Assembly: GCF_013408425.1 (NCBI RefSeq)
Contig: NZ_JACBYV010000001.1
Location: 1,426,001-1,490,000 of the forward strand
DNA length: 64,000 nt
Origin: Pseudomonas flavescens
GTDB lineage: Bacteria; Pseudomonadota; Gammaproteobacteria; Pseudomonadales; Pseudomonadaceae
Reading direction: 5' to 3'
This document shows, in pieces, positions 44,443 through 53,051 of the stretch. Below the pieces are notes generated by a model. It ran no database searches, had not been told where the DNA came from, and saw nothing but the letters and a program-made list of their open reading frames with translations. The number at the start of each line of letters is the position of its first letter. The first letter of the stretch is position 1. The position numbers and the translations under genes are program-made.

Positions 44443-45003
44443 ATGAATATCCCCAACCTCCTAACGGTGCTCCGCGTTCTGCTGATCCCGATCTTCATCC
44501 TGTTGTTCTACATGCCATTTTCGTGGAGCTACTGGGCTGCCAGCGCGGTTTTCGCCTTTGCCGCCGTCACCGACTGGCTCGATGGCTACCTGGCACGTCG
44601 CTGGGAGCAGAGCACGCCGTTCGGCGCCTTCCTCGACCCTGTTGCCGACAAGCTGATGGTCGCCACCGCCCTGGTGTTGCTGGTCGCCGAACATGCCAAC
44701 CTGTGGCTGACCGTCCCGGCGACCATCATCATTGGCCGCGAGATCGTCGTGTCCGCGTTGCGCGAGTGGATGGCCGAGCTGGGGGCGAGGGCGCATGTCG
44801 CCGTCTCCAACCTGGGTAAGTGGAAGACCGCTGCGCAGATGGTGGCGCTGGTGATCCTGCTCGGCAATCCGCCGCTGTTCGGCTTCTGGGTGCTGATCGG
44901 TTACGTATTGCTGATCGTCGCTGCCGTGCTGACCCTGTGGTCGATGGTGCAATACCTGCTGGCCGCCTGGCCGCACCTCAGCGTGACCGCTGAAAAGAAA
45001 TAA
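44443..45003 (+). CDS. pgsA: CDP-diacylglycerol--glycerol-3-phosphate 3-phosphatidyltransferase
   Basis: PgsA makes phosphatidylglycerol phosphate, the first committed step to phosphatidylglycerol and cardiolipin, at the inner membrane. The 186-residue protein has several membrane segments and the CDP-alcohol phosphotransferase motif DG-x2-AR-x8-G-x3-D-x3-D as [20 protein letters not shown] followed by VADK. It lies 33 bp after uvrC and just before tRNA-Gly, as in other Pseudomonas genomes. Confidence 0.96.
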   Translation: MNIPNLLTVLRVLLIPIFILLFYMPFSWSYWAASAVFAFAAVTDWLDGYLARRWEQSTPFGAFLDPVADKLMVATALVLLVAEHANLWLTVPATIIIGREIVVSALREWMAELGARAHVAVSNLGKWKTAAQMVALVILLGNPPLFGFWVLIGYVLLIVAAVLTLWSMVQYLLAAWPHLSVTAEKK

Positions 45004-45069
45004 CTTTTTTGAATCAAAGGCTTGACTGGGCGTTACGAAGCTATAGAATGGCGCCCGTCGACAAGACAA

Positions 45070-45145
<76 letters not shown>

Positions 45146-45184
45146 ATTTAAACGGGCCGTCAAGTACGGCCCGTTCGGTTTAAA

Positions 45185-45258
45185 GGCTGAGTAGCAGAGT
45201 GGTTATGCACCGGATTGCAAATCCGTGAACGCCGGTTCGATTCCGACCTCAGCCTCCA
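45185..45258 (+). tRNA. tRNA-Cys (GCA anticodon)
   Basis: A 74-nt cloverleaf: acceptor GGCTGAG paired with CTCAGCC, anticodon loop ATTGCAAAT, T loop GTTCGATTC, encoded CCA. It follows tRNA-Gly at 39 bp and is probably part of the same transcript. Confidence 0.97.
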
Positions 45259-45263
45259 AACGG

Positions 45264-45297
45264 AAAGCCCCGTAGTCACTGACTACGGGGCTTTTTC
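45264..45297 (+). terminator. Terminator of the tRNA-Gly/Cys transcript
   Basis: A 14-bp perfect stem (AAGCCCCGTAGTCA / TGACTACGGGGCTT) with a minimal loop is followed by a T tract. A close relative of this sequence lies at 49848-49880 upstream of tRNA-Leu. Confidence 0.95.
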
Positions 45298-45536
45298 TTT
45301 GCCTGCGATTTGATGGCGATTTCCGAAGCTTTTGGGCGGAAATGGAAGTTCTTCGAGATCGATCTGAAAACCCGGGACATGAAGCCACGCTGGCGAGGTG
45401 ACGCCACGGCATGGGCGACCGATGCAGCCGTCTCTTCGCGCCGTGCCGGCTTCCCTTATAGGGGCGCTTTCACGCTTCTGTGGGCGGGGTGCTGTAAATC
45501 AGCACGCCGTCCCAATCGCGGCTTCGGTGCGATTCA

Positions 45537-45770
45537 TCATCCCTTGGTTCTGACGATCCGCCCGGACTTCACCTCGCCTGCATATTTGTTGAGCCGATCC
45601 TCGCCATTGATCAGTACGCCGACCATGCGAAGAATGGCCCAGGCGTCCGCTTCGTTCTCGGTGCCTCTGAGGCGTTCGGCAATTTTGACCAGGTCGACAG
45701 ATGCCCATTTCAGGTCTTCTGCCACTGCCTTGAGGTCTTGTTTCAATATCTGCGTTTGACGCTGTCCCAT
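45537..45770 (-). CDS. Small conserved hypothetical protein
   Basis: The 77-residue protein (MGQRQTQILKQDLKAVAEDL ... GEVKSGRIVRTKG) is charged and mostly helical. AAAGG lies 4 nt before its ATG. I do not recognise the family. It lies in the group of small genes between tRNA-Cys and tRNA-Leu, and has the codon use of the core genome. Confidence 0.6.
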   Translation of the reverse strand: MGQRQTQILKQDLKAVAEDLKWASVDLVKIAERLRGTENEADAWAILRMVGVLINGEDRLNKYAGEVKSGRIVRTKG

Positions 45771-46050
45771 AGTGCCTTTTTCCCGTCCGTTTACCCGCTA
45801 TCGCCCCATGAAGAACCGCCATCGCTGTCGGCGCTGGTGGGAGGCCGATTCCAATGCTGCTCGTCATCGAGCGGCCATGAGCCGTCAATGATCGCCGATT
45901 ACTGCCTTGGCGCTGAAGCGCTGTTTTGGGATCGGCGCGGCAATGCGCTATTAGAACACCTGCGTTATGGCTGCGATGTGTGCCTGCCGCCAGTATGGAT
46001 CTGCCGCCGTGGTGCGTGCGGCATATCCCTCGGACGCAAAGGACTCCATC

Positions 46051-46347
46051 ATGAAAAGCCTTTACCGAGCGCTGGGCTTCAGCGCCATTGTCACTCTGAC
46101 CGCCATGACTGCCGTTACCGCACAGGCCAGTGCGAGCGCGGCACCGATCGTCATGCCCGCCAAGGTTGCGCTGGAAAGTGTGCCGGCCAAGCCTGCGGTG
46201 CAGACTCCGTTCGCCAGTGCGAGTCGTCCTGAAGACGCCAAGCATATGGAGGTGGCGCTGTTGCAGAATGGTTGCAGTGACCCGGATCCGTGGTACCAAT
46301 TCAGCGGTATCCAGGCGCTGACCTGCCTGTTATCGGGGCAGTGGTAA
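46051..46347 (+). CDS. Small exported hypothetical protein
   Basis: The 98-residue product carries a signal peptide (GFSAIVTLTAMTAVTAQASA) and would be periplasmic. The mature part is short and includes two cysteines in NGCSDPDPWYQFSGIQALTC that could form a disulfide. AAGGA lies 7 nt before the ATG at 46051. I do not recognise the family; it has no operon partner. Confidence 0.65.
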   Translation: MKSLYRALGFSAIVTLTAMTAVTAQASASAAPIVMPAKVALESVPAKPAVQTPFASASRPEDAKHMEVALLQNGCSDPDPWYQFSGIQALTCLLSGQW

Positions 46348-46477
46348 GCGCTGCGCCCCGGCCGCAATGCGACTCGGGGCGCTCCGGCGCTTCGAGCGCA
46401 TCTGCCTGGGACGATCAATGTGAACGGCTACCCACTGCGGCTTTCCAAGGAGTGTATTCATTGCCGCGGTAACCCTT

Positions 46478-47017
46478 GTGTCCTCCCTGATCGCCATACC
46501 CGATGCACCCGAAGCGGAAACGTCCGCCAGCGACTCCATGATGTTCGGCACGCCGAAAGAGCGTCTGGACTTCTACCGCCGGGAAATTCATTACGAAACT
46601 GGCCAGCTATCGAGCCGCACCAACGCCTACCTGGGTGCGCAGTCGTTTCTGGTGATTGCCTACGCGTCATCGATGGCCAATACCAATGAGACCTGGGGCG
46701 ATCTGTTCACCCTGATCATTCCGGCTCTGCTGGCCTTGCTGGGCATCGTCAGTTCGCTGAGCGCATGGCCTGGCATCAGGGCCTCGGCGGCTATCATCGG
46801 GCACTGGCAGTTCAAGCAGGACACGCTGTTGCGCAGCGAACCGCGGTTCGGGCACGCCTATGACGACTCACCGTTGTTTTGCGAAACCGAGGCGTGTGAA
46901 GAGCGCTATCGCAAGTCGCTATTGTTCTCGCTGCGCTCGCCCTGGCTGTTCAGCGGCTTCTGGGGGATTCTGGGCGCGTTCTCGGTGTGGCTGCAGTTCG
47001 CCACAGCCAATATCTGA
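46478..47017 (+). CDS. Conserved membrane protein with two central transmembrane segments
   Basis: The 179-residue protein has a soluble N-terminal part (GTPKERLDFYRREIHYETGQ), a hydrophobic segment (SFLVIAYASSMA), a strong membrane span (LFTLIIPALLALLGIVSSLS), a soluble loop and a C-terminal span (WLFSGFWGILGAFSVWLQFA). The family is unknown to me. The annotated GTG start at 46478 has no ribosome binding site. AAGGAG (46447-46452) is instead 7 nt upstream of an in-frame ATT at 46460, which may be the real start; ATG 46538 is another option. Confidence 0.65.
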   Translation: MSSLIAIPDAPEAETSASDSMMFGTPKERLDFYRREIHYETGQLSSRTNAYLGAQSFLVIAYASSMANTNETWGDLFTLIIPALLALLGIVSSLSAWPGIRASAAIIGHWQFKQDTLLRSEPRFGHAYDDSPLFCETEACEERYRKSLLFSLRSPWLFSGFWGILGAFSVWLQFATANI

Positions 47018-47115
47018 AATGGTTTTGACGCTCAGGCGAGGCGGGCGCTGCCCCGGCTCAAGCCCCGCGTGGGCGGGGCCGGGTCTCTATACGACGGGAA
47101 GCCAGGCTGACTGGA

Positions 47116-47421
47116 TCAGCGAGTACCCGTCTTGAGGCCGTCGAGGTAATCGATATTGGGCTCCTGAACCTTCTTGCCGGGCTTGGCTGCAGTTTGCAGT
47201 TCGCTCTTGAGCTTCGCTTCCAGGGCGTCGATCAGCAGGGACTGGCGTGCCTGGCCTTCGAGGTGTGCCTCGATAGCCCGGATGATCTCGGTGTTCATGC
47301 TGGTGTAATTCTCATTGGCCAGGTCTTCGATGCGCTTGCGCATTCCGTCCGGCAAACGAACCACGAACTTGTCAGCGGTGCGAGCGTTGAATACTGGTTT
47401 GGTCACGGTAGGCTGCTCCAT
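47116..47421 (-). CDS. Arc-type ribbon-helix-helix DNA-binding protein
   Basis: The 101-residue protein has an Arc/MetJ-like RHH domain in residues 12-55: ARTADKFVVRLPDGMRKRIE followed by the helix pair ending SMNTEIIRAIEAHL. FVVRLP is the DNA-contacting strand. Its N-terminal half resembles AmrZ-class regulators, but the C-terminal part is short and lysine-rich rather than the AmrZ tetramer domain. Such proteins bind DNA as dimers of dimers. Targets are unknown. Confidence 0.85.
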   Translation of the reverse strand: MEQPTVTKPVFNARTADKFVVRLPDGMRKRIEDLANENYTSMNTEIIRAIEAHLEGQARQSLLIDALEAKLKSELQTAAKPGKKVQEPNIDYLDGLKTGTR

Positions 47422-47570
47422 GTTGGGTGGTAATAGCTATTTGATGCCATGCAGCACAATAGTTCATATCCCTGGACGATCGGCTGTTTATTCATGTTGC
47501 TGTGGGCCGTGTCACGCCGGAAAAGCGAATGGCGTAACATCAGGTCAGTCATCAATGGATGGAGGTGAGG

Positions 47571-47783
47571 ATGCTCAGCGCAATTGACTGGATTTATCTT
47601 GTGGTGCTGGCCGTGCTCGCCATCAGCGTGCTCTATGCCTACTTCAGGCCTGCCGCGAAGAAGCGCAAGGCCGAACGCGATTCCAGTAGCTCCAGTGGCG
47701 GCTCGGGCGGCACCATGATTACCGACAACGATGTTTCGGCGGATGCTGGCGGTGGTGGCGACGGCGGCGGCGGGGGAGATTGA
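47571..47783 (+). CDS. Small single-pass membrane protein with a Gly/Asp tail
   Basis: The 70-residue protein has one membrane span (WIYLVVLAVLAISVLYAYF), a basic stop-transfer stretch (KKRKAER), then a Ser/Gly-rich linker and the tail GGGGDGGGGGD. The ATG at 47571 has a very strong GGAGGTGAGG upstream. The function is unknown. Gly-rich acidic tails of this kind occur in small envelope proteins of pseudomonads. Confidence 0.65.
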   Translation: MLSAIDWIYLVVLAVLAISVLYAYFRPAAKKRKAERDSSSSSGGSGGTMITDNDVSADAGGGGDGGGGGD

Positions 47784-47955
47784 GCAGGGTGCATTCGCGC
47801 TCTTGTTCTGCGACAACTATTTCGCTCCGGTGCTAGGTGATCGAACGCTTCGAATTATGGCATAGTGATATTGCATGCCAACCTGGTTGGGCATCCGGTA
47901 AGGAAAACCGGCAAGGTAGCGCAGCGCTATCCGAATCAACGAGAAGGAGCTCGAC

Positions 47956-48162
47956 ATGAATGCACGAAGTATTCCCTTTCCGAAAATCGCTACCGATACC
48001 GGCCTGGCCGAAAGTGTGGTCTCCACCTGGGTCACGCACTCCCGGCCCTATCCGGACGGCAGTGGCTACAAGGTGTTCTTCAAGGTCGAAACCCCAGCTG
48101 ATGTTCGGCAACTGGTGCCAAGAATGACGCCTACCAACATGCTCATCGTACTGGCCACATGA
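47956..48162 (+). CDS. Small conserved hypothetical protein
   Basis: The 68-residue soluble protein (MNARSIPFPKIATDTGLAES ... TPTNMLIVLAT) has AAGGAG 7 nt before its ATG. It is a compact alpha/beta-like sequence with no motif that I can name. It is one of several stress-type small genes between tRNA-Cys and tRNA-Leu. Confidence 0.6.
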   Translation: MNARSIPFPKIATDTGLAESVVSTWVTHSRPYPDGSGYKVFFKVETPADVRQLVPRMTPTNMLIVLAT

Positions 48163-48178
48163 CCGGTAGGCGGTAGCC

Positions 48179-48511
48179 CTACGGCGAGATAGGGTCACTG
48201 GCCGGGAAGGTTTCCTCGAGCGCGTTATCCATCTGCGCCTCCCTGTCTTGCGCCTGGCGGCTGATAGTCACGTCATCGCGGTCAGCGGCGGGGGCGTGTC
48301 GCTCGTAGGGCGCTCCTTCCGTTTCAGCGGCGCTCAGAAAGTCCTTGAGCTGGCAATGCCCGGTGATGCCACGCTGGGCGATCAGCGCCGACGCCGCGAT
48401 CTTGATCAGCCCGACGACTCCACCCTGCCTGATACCACTGACTGCACCCACCACGCCTACGGCTAGTGAGAGCAGGCGTTCGGTACCTTCAACATTGTTG
48501 TACGCGTGCAT
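48179..48511 (-). CDS. DUF2892-like small membrane protein
   Basis: The 110-residue protein starts NNVEGTERLLSLAVGVVGAV, the N-x2-x-x-R-LLS-x-x-G pattern of DUF2892 (YgaP-type) membrane domains, with two short hydrophobic segments to about residue 50. A soluble acidic tail ends LEETFPASDPISP, a motif seen at the C terminus of several small Pseudomonas stress proteins. GAGGTG precedes the ATG at 48511. The role is unknown. Confidence 0.7.
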   Translation of the reverse strand: MHAYNNVEGTERLLSLAVGVVGAVSGIRQGGVVGLIKIAASALIAQRGITGHCQLKDFLSAAETEGAPYERHAPAADRDDVTISRQAQDREAQMDNALEETFPASDPISP

Positions 48512-48734
48512 GTGACACCTCATCTGGATGTACCTCCGCATGGAGGTAACGCAATAGTGAGGGGTGTCGCAGAGGCAAGGTTCAGGGTCGCTTACCAACG
48601 GTTGAATCAGGTGGCAACGACGGATTTCGATAGGCGATGCTGGCCAGCCGACAGGCGGGACGAAATGCCTCATGCCAGTTTATTTGCGCGAACTAGACTT
48701 GAGGGGTCATCAACGTGAGGAAGGAGTTTCCAAG

Positions 48735-48986
48735 ATGATGTCCGTTCTCGAGCAGCGCCACATTGTCGAATGTGCGTTTCTACCGCTGGCCTGCAACTGC
48801 TCCATCGATGGTAGTGAATCGGTAACCATCCAGATCCGGGATCCGGTCACATCGCAGGTTTATCTGAATGTCACCGGCATATCCCGTTCCGAACTCTCTA
48901 CCTCGCGGCAGATATCCCAGTTGGTGGCGCAGCTGCGTCAGGATCTGCGCACGCTGAATTCAGGGAGTGATCGCAAGGAGGCCTGA
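48735..48986 (+). CDS. DUF1652 family protein
   Basis: The 83-residue protein matches my memory of DUF1652: VECAFLPLACNCSIDGSESV, VTIQIRDPVTSQVYLNVTGI and LSTSRQISQLVAQLRQDL. The family is common in Pseudomonas and has no known function. AAGGAG lies 8 nt upstream of ATG 48735; the ATG at 48738 would also do. Confidence 0.8.
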   Translation: MMSVLEQRHIVECAFLPLACNCSIDGSESVTIQIRDPVTSQVYLNVTGISRSELSTSRQISQLVAQLRQDLRTLNSGSDRKEA

Positions 48987-49079
48987 GGCCGTCATCCGCG
49001 CTCGCGGTCAGACAGAGTGAACTGCCTCCCTATCCCGCAGCCTCAGTTAGCAATACTGACTGGTGAAGAGGATGAAGAT

Positions 49080-49331
49080 ATGGACGGTGGAAAATTCGAT
49101 GGCCTCGACCTCGAGCGCTTCCATTCGCTGTTGGCGCAAGAGCTGGGGCTGACCGAGGGTGAGCTGGAAACCTGGATGGTGGAGGAGCGTGAGCGGGTCG
49201 ACGAGGACGGCCAGTTGATCGGCCATGCCGTCACTTTCAAGCACGACATGCCCTTCGATCTGCGTGCTCGCGTGCGCGGCATGGCCGGCGACCATGTCGC
49301 CCATACCGGGCTCATCGAACTGGACTCCTGA
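49080..49331 (+). CDS. Small acidic hypothetical protein
   Basis: The 83-residue protein (MDGGKFDGLDLERFHSLLAQ ... MAGDHVAHTGLIELD) is strongly acidic and soluble. The ATG at 49080 with GAGG 8 nt upstream is preferred; the frame extends to a GTG at 49017 with no ribosome binding site. I do not recognise the family. It precedes the ElaB-like gene by 92 bp in the same direction. Confidence 0.6.
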   Translation: MDGGKFDGLDLERFHSLLAQELGLTEGELETWMVEERERVDEDGQLIGHAVTFKHDMPFDLRARVRGMAGDHVAHTGLIELDS

Positions 49332-49423
49332 GTGCGCAATGGCGGCGATCGGCAAAAAACCTGAACTCTGGCGACCGGCGGTGCCTCCAAAATAGCGTCA
49401 ATCACTTTATGGAGTATTCGCTA

Positions 49424-49759
49424 ATGGCTCGTAAAACTTCGCTGGAAAGCGGCCTGGATCAGTTTCAACAGGAAAGCGCCAAGGAATTGAAGAAACTTCT
49501 CGACCAGGCCAGCAAAGCGCTGGGCGATGCCGAGTCCTTTTCTGGTGACAAGGCACACGAAGCTCGTGAGAAAGTGATCGCGCTGCTCAATGAAGCCAAG
49601 GGTTCGATCACCGACAAGGGCCGCGAGGCCGTCGAGCTGGGTCGTGAAACCATCGGTAACGCTCAGGATCGCATCGAAAGCAATCCATGGACGTCCGTCG
49701 CCGTGGCCTCGGGCTTCGGTCTGCTGATCGGCCTGCTGGTCGGTCGTAGCAGCAAGTAA
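49424..49759 (+). CDS. ElaB/YqjD/DUF883 family membrane-anchored protein
   Basis: The 111-residue protein has a long charged amphipathic helix (LDQFQQESAKELKKLLDQAS ... EAREKVIALLNEAKGSITDK), the family signature ESNPWTSVAVASGFGLLIGL and a C-terminal anchor ending VGRSSK. E. coli ElaB and YqjD are tail-anchored inner-membrane proteins that bind ribosomes in stationary phase. Stress or stationary-phase expression is expected but not shown here. I chose the ATG at 49424, with GGAG upstream, over the one at 49409. Confidence 0.9.
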   Translation: MARKTSLESGLDQFQQESAKELKKLLDQASKALGDAESFSGDKAHEAREKVIALLNEAKGSITDKGREAVELGRETIGNAQDRIESNPWTSVAVASGFGLLIGLLVGRSSK

Positions 49760-49847
49760 ATCGCCGCCAGCGGGTCGCAGCTTCGGGTTGCGGCACGCCA
49801 GTATCGATTCGAGCGCAACTGCATGGTCAGCCTGCGGTCGACTGAAT

Positions 49848-49880
49848 AGCCTCGTAGATCACTGATTTACGGGGCTTTTT
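49848..49880 (+). terminator. Terminator between the ElaB-like gene and tRNA-Leu
   Basis: AGCCTCGTA pairs with TACGGGGCT (one T-G wobble), extended by ATCA/TGAT around a minimal loop, and is followed by TTTTT. It is a diverged relative of the tRNA-Gly/Cys terminator at 45264-45297 in the same orientation. Confidence 0.8.
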
Positions 49881-49946
49881 ATTGCGCCGTTTAACCTTGC
49901 AGCGCCGCCTGGGGGTGTATATAGTCCAGCCCTCGCATATTTCGCC

Positions 49947-50033
49947 GCCCCGATGGTGAAATTGGTAAACACAGCAGACTTAAAATCTGCCGACCGCAAG
50001 GTCTTGCCGGTTCGATTCCGGCTCGGGGCACCA
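49947..50033 (+). tRNA. tRNA-Leu (TAA anticodon)
   Basis: An 87-nt gene: acceptor GCCCCGA paired with TCGGGGC, anticodon loop CTTAAAA (TAA), long variable arm, T loop GTTCGATTC, encoded CCA. Confidence 0.97.
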
Positions 50034-50162
50034 TCTGCAGCTCTAGGCTGCGATCCCTCCGTGCGATCCTCCCTATCTTCCAGATCATTCACGCCACGGG
50101 CTCGTCCATGGGGCGTGCGTAGCCTGGCCGCCATTTTACCGACGGCAAGACCGGCAACCCCC

Positions 50163-50951
50163 TTAGAAGTGAGCCTTGACCAGTAGGCTGATGGCGCTCT
50201 GGTTGGTGCCGCCCAGCACTTCGTCGCCCAGCGGGCTGTCGTTGTCGATGCCGTACTTGTGCTTCCAGTAGTCGTATTCGACGCCCACGTAGAATTTCTT
50301 GCCCCAGCCCATGGCCTTGGCCAGGTCGTATTTGATCTGCGGGTTGATGTGCAGGTTGGCGTGGTAGCTGTCGTCGTTGTCGACCACCCAGTCGATGAAG
50401 CCGTCGATCACCAGGTCGGAATTGCCGACCGGCACGGTGTAACTCCATACAGGGGTTATCTGCCAGACGTTACGGCCGTCGCGCTTGCCATCGGGGCGGC
50501 GCAGGTAGGTGTTGAGTTGGACGTAGTCGAAACCGGGAATCGCCAGGTCGATGGCCGGGCCCAGCAGGTAGGCGTCGACGTCGTCTTCACCGAACTCGTA
50601 GGTGGCGGACAGCAGTACATCCTTCACCGGGCCGAACGACAGGTCGCTGCCGCTGATCTTGCCGAACGACAGGCGCGGGCTGATCTCGCCGTAGAAGGTA
50701 TGCCCGTCGCCCGCGCCATTGGTGGCCTCGGTGTTGTACTTGATGCCGTCGACGAACAGGAACAGGTCACCGAAGCTCCAGCCGCTGGCGTGCTCGAACG
50801 TCAGCGTCTGCTGGCGAGGCGGGTCGATCTTGAAGTCGGTGCCGTTGAGATAAGTCAGGCTGTTGTCCTGCCAAAGCAGCAGGTCTGCCATGGTCTGCAC
50901 AGGAGTCAGCAGGCTGCCCGCCAGCAGCAGGGAAGTCGCGGTGTGTTTCAT
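50163..50951 (-). CDS. Outer-membrane nucleoside-channel-like protein (OmpK/Tsx family)
   Basis: The 262-residue protein has a signal peptide (SLLLAGSLLTPVQTMA) and alternating beta-barrel strands: LLLWQDNSLTYLNGTDFKID at the mature start, FEHASGWSFGDLFLFVDGIK, and a terminal strand AISLLVKAHF with C-terminal Phe for the BAM machine. The N-terminal W-x-D-NSLTYLxG and GDLFLFVD patterns match the OmpK/Tsx nucleoside-channel family. The substrate is probably a nucleoside or related small molecule. It stands alone, convergent to tRNA-Leu. Confidence 0.85.
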   Translation of the reverse strand: MKHTATSLLLAGSLLTPVQTMADLLLWQDNSLTYLNGTDFKIDPPRQQTLTFEHASGWSFGDLFLFVDGIKYNTEATNGAGDGHTFYGEISPRLSFGKISGSDLSFGPVKDVLLSATYEFGEDDVDAYLLGPAIDLAIPGFDYVQLNTYLRRPDGKRDGRNVWQITPVWSYTVPVGNSDLVIDGFIDWVVDNDDSYHANLHINPQIKYDLAKAMGWGKKFYVGVEYDYWKHKYGIDNDSPLGDEVLGGTNQSAISLLVKAHF

Positions 50952-51216
50952 CGGGCGTGTTCCGGAAAATGTTGAGTGATCGGCCCGCCGGTTTCGGCGA
51001 GCGGTGGCAAGAGCGGTACTTGGCGGGCTGCAGATGCAGGCGAGGGCTCTGCAATGCCTGTCCCGGCTCAGCGCGGCGCGGGAGTGTACAGCATTTGCGA
51101 GGGTGGATCGTGTCGAGGTGAGGATGGCGGCAGAGACGAGAACGCCGTTTCCTCAGGACGAGAAAACGGCGTTGTTGGCAAAGCTCAATCGAACGTGGTG
51201 ATCGGCCAGCGACGGA

Positions 51217-51468
51217 TCACGCGTCGAGCTGTTTGGCCGTCTCGACACCTGATGAGCTGAGCTTGATGGGGTAGTTGAGGGACAGTTCACCTGCAGTGCC
51301 CGAGACGGCACCATCGTGAATCAGCCCACTGTCCTGCAAGTGCTTGAGCGTATCGGCGACCGCGTGTTCGCCGCGGAAATTATCCAGCACCTCCTTGCCA
51401 AGGCCGGCAGGGTGAGCGTGCAGCAGGCGGGTGAGAACCTCTTTCTTCAAATCATTGTCAATGGACAT
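51217..51468 (-). CDS. Small hypothetical protein, winged-helix-like
   Basis: The 83-residue protein (MSIDNDLKKEVLTRLLHAHP ... LSSSGVETAKQLDA) has a helix-helix-turn-helix pattern followed by two short strands (YPIKLSSSGVETAK), similar in layout to small winged-helix domains. I do not recognise the family. It is divergent from galU by about 150 bp. Confidence 0.6.
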   Translation of the reverse strand: MSIDNDLKKEVLTRLLHAHPAGLGKEVLDNFRGEHAVADTLKHLQDSGLIHDGAVSGTAGELSLNYPIKLSSSGVETAKQLDA

Positions 51469-51615
51469 GCGAACCTCGCGTTGCGGTGGGTTTCACTGTT
51501 TGTGACTGCCTGGCTGAGCAAACGTTTTAGGTGATTACCGTCCTGCCGTTGTAAGCCGCGGGCGTCCTGATAAACTGCTTCGGCGTCGATAACCCTCTCT
51601 CATTCAGGGACTTCC

Positions 51616-52452
51616 ATGATCAAGAAATGCTTGTTTCCCGCCGCTGGCTACGGCACTCGTTTTCTCCCGGCAACCAAGGCCATGCCCAAGGAAATGCTGC
51701 CGATCGTGAACAAGCCGTTGATTCAGTACGGTGTGGAGGAAGCGCTGTCGGCTGGCCTCAACGAGATCGCCATGGTGACGGGCCGCGGCAAGCGCGCCCT
51801 GGAAGACCACTTCGATATCAGCTACGAGCTGGAAGAGCAGATCCGCAACACCGACAAGGAAAAGTACCTGGTCGGTATTCGTCGTCTGATCGACAACTGC
51901 ACCTTCTCCTACACCCGCCAGGTGGAAATGAAGGGCCTGGGCCATGCCATCCTCAGCGGCCGTCCGCTGATCGGTGACGAGCCGTTCGCCGTGGTACTGG
52001 CCGATGACCTGTGCCTGAACCTCGAAGGCGACAGCGTGCTGACCCAGATGGTCAAGCTGTACAACCAGTTCCGCTGCTCGATCGTGGCGGTTCAGGAAGT
52101 GCCGATGGAAGAGATCCACAAGTACGGCGTGATCGCCGGCGAGACGATTCGCGACGATATCTTCCGTGTTAACAGCATGGTCGAGAAGCCGAAGCCGGAA
52201 GACGCGCCGTCGAACCTGGCGATCATCGGCCGTTACATCCTGACGCCGGACATCTTCGAACTGATCGAGAAGACCGAACCGGGCAAGGGTGGTGAAATCC
52301 AGATCACCGACGCGCTGATGAAGCAGGCCCAGGACGGTTGCGTGCTGGCCTACAAATTCAAGGGCCAGCGTTTCGACTGCGGTGGCGCAGAAGGCTATAT
52401 CGAAGCCACCAACTTCTGCTACGAGCACCTCTACAAGACAGGCAGGGGCTGA
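51616..52452 (+). CDS. galU: UTP--glucose-1-phosphate uridylyltransferase
   Basis: GalU makes UDP-glucose for LPS core, exopolysaccharide and trehalose or glucan synthesis. The 278-residue protein has the nucleotide-binding start IKKCLFPAAGYGTRFLPATK, the AMPKEMLPIVNKPLIQYGVEE segment, LADDLCLN with the metal Asp, and KFKGQRFDCGGAEGYIEA near the end, all typical of bacterial GalU. It is monocistronic, with a terminator 28 bp downstream. Confidence 0.97.
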   Translation: MIKKCLFPAAGYGTRFLPATKAMPKEMLPIVNKPLIQYGVEEALSAGLNEIAMVTGRGKRALEDHFDISYELEEQIRNTDKEKYLVGIRRLIDNCTFSYTRQVEMKGLGHAILSGRPLIGDEPFAVVLADDLCLNLEGDSVLTQMVKLYNQFRCSIVAVQEVPMEEIHKYGVIAGETIRDDIFRVNSMVEKPKPEDAPSNLAIIGRYILTPDIFELIEKTEPGKGGEIQITDALMKQAQDGCVLAYKFKGQRFDCGGAEGYIEATNFCYEHLYKTGRG

Positions 52453-52480
52453 TCGCTCGCTGGCAGCACTGGCTGACAGA

Positions 52481-52505
52481 AAAACCGCCCTCGGGCGGTT
52501 TTTTC
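52481..52505 (+). terminator. Terminator between galU and the VOC gene
   Basis: AAAACCGCCC-TC-GGGCGGTTTTTT is an 8 to 10-bp stem with flanking A and T tracts, usable on both strands between convergent genes. Confidence 0.92.
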
Positions 52506-52509
52506 ATGC

Positions 52510-52932
52510 TCAGCTTTCGCTGATCGGTTTGGCCCCTGGTCCCAGCGGCTGGCCGTAGCTGAACTCGATGTAATGACCTGCCGGATCCCGCACACCGCAG
52601 TAGTAGCCAACCGGATAGGGCTCGTCGCGCTGCGCCCAGACCAGGCAGCCGGCCGCCTGGGCCTTGGCAGCGATGGCGTCGACTGCCTCGCGGCTTTGCA
52701 GGGCGAAGCCGAAGTGGCTGTAGTCATTGGCCGCCAGGCGCCGCGGCTCGCCACCGGGCATGATCACGAAGATGAATTCGCTCTCGCGACCTGGCTCGGC
52801 CATCCACACGATCTGCGAACCCTTGCCGGGCCTGCGGTGGATGACGTGCATGCCGCAGAAGCCTTCGTAGAAATCGATACAGGCCTGCAAATCGGGGACG
52901 TGCAGAGCCAGGTGTGTGAGGATCGGGCGCAT
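52510..52932 (-). CDS. VOC-family (glyoxalase-like) protein
   Basis: The 140-residue protein has two beta-alpha-beta-beta-beta modules: [20 protein letters not shown] (metal His in the first strand) and [20 protein letters not shown], then [16 protein letters not shown] with the closing metal Glu. Relatives act as glyoxalases, dioxygenases or resistance proteins, so the reaction is open. It is a single gene, divergent from gorA. Confidence 0.88.
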   Translation of the reverse strand: MRPILTHLALHVPDLQACIDFYEGFCGMHVIHRRPGKGSQIVWMAEPGRESEFIFVIMPGGEPRRLAANDYSHFGFALQSREAVDAIAAKAQAAGCLVWAQRDEPYPVGYYCGVRDPAGHYIEFSYGQPLGPGAKPISES

Positions 52933-53051
52933 ACGCAGCTCCTTGTTCTATCGAGACTAGACCGGCCGCATCGAGGATAAGTTTGCACCATGTGCCAGGC
53001 GGGCAGGGCGCTTCGTTTACGGTATGCTCTGCATCTGTTCAGGAGGCTGTG

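Noticed and set aside
46420..46689. 89-codon ORF with CIHCRGNPC motif overlapping the membrane protein gene
   Set aside because: The cysteines fall in the leader of the other frame; the rest of the translation is Arg/Pro-rich and overlaps a better supported gene.
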